Origin: Candidatus Poribacteria bacterium
Lineage (GTDB): Bacteria; Poribacteria; WGA-4E; B28-G17
Direction of reading: 5' to 3'
Length of the DNA: 8,154 nt
NCBI GenBank assembly: GCA_003645735.1
Contig: QNBQ01000051.1
Span: 1-8,154 of the forward strand
Shown here: positions 6,892-8,154 of the stretch, piece by piece
Layout: every line of letters starts with the position of its first letter
Position numbering within the stretch: position 1 is the first letter of the stretch
Notes under the pieces: model-generated
What the model saw: the letters and a program-made list of their open reading frames with translations, nothing else
The model's database searches: none
Told to the model about the DNA's origin: nothing
Made by a program: the position numbers and the translations under genes

Positions 6892-8154
6892 ATGATCAAG
6901 GAGTATCACACGGTCACAGAGGTGGCCGGGCCGCTGATGTTGGTGGAGGGCGTTGAGGGGGTCAAATACGACGAGCTTGTGGAGATAGAGCTTCAAACCG
7001 GCGAGATAAGGCACGGAAGGGTTCTGGAGGTCGACGGCGATAAGGCGCTGGTTCAGCTCTTCGAGGGGGCGCGCGGGGTGAACATCCACACGAGCAAGGT
7101 CAGGTTCCTCGGAAGGGGGGTTCAGATAGGCGTCTCGCTAGACATGCTCGGCAGGATATTCGACGGGCAGGGGAGGCCGATAGACGGCGGCCCGGAGATC
7201 ATACCCGAAAAGAAGCTCGACATAAACGGCAACCCGATAAACCCCTACGCCAGGGATTATCCCTCGGAGTTCATCCAGACCGGCCTTTCCTGCATAGATG
7301 GGCTTAACACCCTGGTCAGAGGCCAGAAGCTCCCGATATTCTCCGGCTCGGGCCTGCCCCACGCCCAGATGGCCGCCCAGATCGCCAGGCAGGCCAAGGT
7401 TCTGGGCGAGGAGGAGAAGTTCGCGGTCGTCTTCGCCGCCATGGGGATAACGTTCGAGGAGGCCGACTTTTTCATCCGAGATTTCCGCGAGACCGGCGCG
7501 ATAAACCGGGCGGTGCTGTTCATCAACCTGGCCGACGACCCCGCCATCGAGCGGATAGCCATCCCCCGACTCGCCCTCACCGTCGCCGAATACCTGGCGT
7601 TCGATAAAGACATGCACGTGCTGGTCATCCTGACGGATATGACCAACTACTGCGAGGCGTTGCGGGAGATAGCCGCCGCCAGGAAGGAGGTGCCGGGCAG
7701 GAGGGGATATCCGGGCTACATGTATACCGATCTGGCGACCATCTACGAGCGAGCGGGGAGGATCAAGGGCAAGAAGGGGTCGATCACCCAGATACCGATC
7801 CTCACCATGCCGGAGGACGACATCACCCACCCCATACCGGACCTGACGGGCTACATCACGGAGGGGCAGATCGTCCTGAGCAGGGAGCTTCACAGGAAGC
7901 ACATCTACCCGCCCGTCGATGTCCCCAGATCTCTTTCGAGGCTGAAGGACAAGGGGATAGGCGAGGGCAAGACCAGGAAGGATCACGCCGACCTCTTCAA
8001 CCAGCTTTTGCAGTGCTACTACCGCGGGCTGCAGGCCAGGGAGCTCGAGGCCATCCTGGGCGAGGCGGCCCTCAGCGAGCTGGACAGGATCTACTACAGG
8101 TTCGCCGACGAGTTCGAGCGGCGATACATCCAGCAGGGGAGATACGAGGACAGG
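6892..8154 (+). CDS. atpB: V/A-type ATPase regulatory subunit B (3' end cut by window)
   Basis: 421 codons are present with no stop. The family is usually about 455-475 residues, so roughly 40-50 are missing beyond the edge. B is the non-catalytic partner of A. In place of a Walker A loop it has [18 protein letters not shown], the degenerate B-type segment. It supplies the arginine finger to the A active site: R350 in SLSRLKDKG, the same number as R350 in E. hirae NtpB. Other hallmarks are [39 protein letters not shown] and TGYITEGQI. An oddity is that the residues just before the finger read VPRSLSRL, whereas most family members read VLPSLSRL. It follows atpA by 13 bases. Subunit D would be expected next, outside the window. 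Confidence 0.98.
   Translation, partial: MIKEYHTVTEVAGPLMLVEGVEGVKYDELVEIELQTGEIRHGRVLEVDGDKALVQLFEGARGVNIHTSKVRFLGRGVQIGVSLDMLGRIFDGQGRPIDGGPEIIPEKKLDINGNPINPYARDYPSEFIQTGLSCIDGLNTLVRGQKLPIFSGSGLPHAQMAAQIARQAKVLGEEEKFAVVFAAMGITFEEADFFIRDFRETGAINRAVLFINLADDPAIERIAIPRLALTVAEYLAFDKDMHVLVILTDMTNYCEALREIAAARKEVPGRRGYPGYMYTDLATIYERAGRIKGKKGSITQIPILTMPEDDITHPIPDLTGYITEGQIVLSRELHRKHIYPPVDVPRSLSRLKDKGIGEGKTRKDHADLFNQLLQCYYRGLQARELEAILGEAALSELDRIYYRFADEFERRYIQQGRYEDR

Noticed and set aside
1..8154. A novel defence, mobile-element or CRISPR system
   Set aside because: I looked on both strands for repeat arrays, transposase motifs, tRNA or rRNA sequence and unexplained genes. Everything from 267 onward is accounted for by conserved ATPase subunits.

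Overview
This window is almost entirely one V/A-type (rotary, vacuolar/archaeal family) ATPase operon, read left to right on the + strand. The gene order is H-I-K-E-C-F-A-B, the order usual for archaeal A-ATPases and for many bacterial V-type ATPases. Every gene from 267 to the right edge belongs to this one machine. The window ends inside subunit B after 421 codons, so the expected D gene (central rotor shaft) and any G gene lie outside it.

Organism: probably a bacterium. The B subunit C-terminal region has the bacterial-type '[11 protein letters not shown]' run after the arginine finger, and most genes have good Shine-Dalgarno sequences. The DNA is GC-rich, with marked use of AGG for Arg, ATA for Ile and GGG for Gly. 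That codon style is common in thermophiles and in several deep-branching bacterial phyla. I cannot name the phylum, and an archaeal or transferred origin is not formally excluded.

Layout: positions 1-212 are not clearly genic. They hold a perfect short palindrome (15-34), a possible 3' remnant of an unidentified reading frame ending at 176, and a weak promoter candidate. A short leader with two small hairpins (228-260) precedes atpH. Then follow atpH (peripheral-stalk coil), atpI (membrane stator, subunit a), atpK (ion-binding rotor ring), atpE (peripheral stalk), atpC (rotor-ring adaptor), atpF (central rotor), atpA (catalytic) and atpB (regulatory, truncated). Junctions are tight: 4, 26, 19, 6, -8 (overlap), 4 and 13 bases. 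No terminator or internal promoter is visible between genes, so a single polycistronic mRNA is likely.

How the parts fit: A and B form the headpiece that binds and hydrolyses (or makes) ATP. C and F, with the off-window D, form the shaft on the K ring. I carries ions past the ring. E and H hold the head still against I. Subunit K has all five residues that form the Na+ site in Enterococcus hirae NtpK, so the enzyme is predicted to move Na+ rather than H+. I see no novel system here. The points worth checking are the Na+ site, an unusual two-residue substitution beside the arginine finger of B, possible RNA structure over two ribosome binding sites, and the unexplained sequence upstream of the operon.
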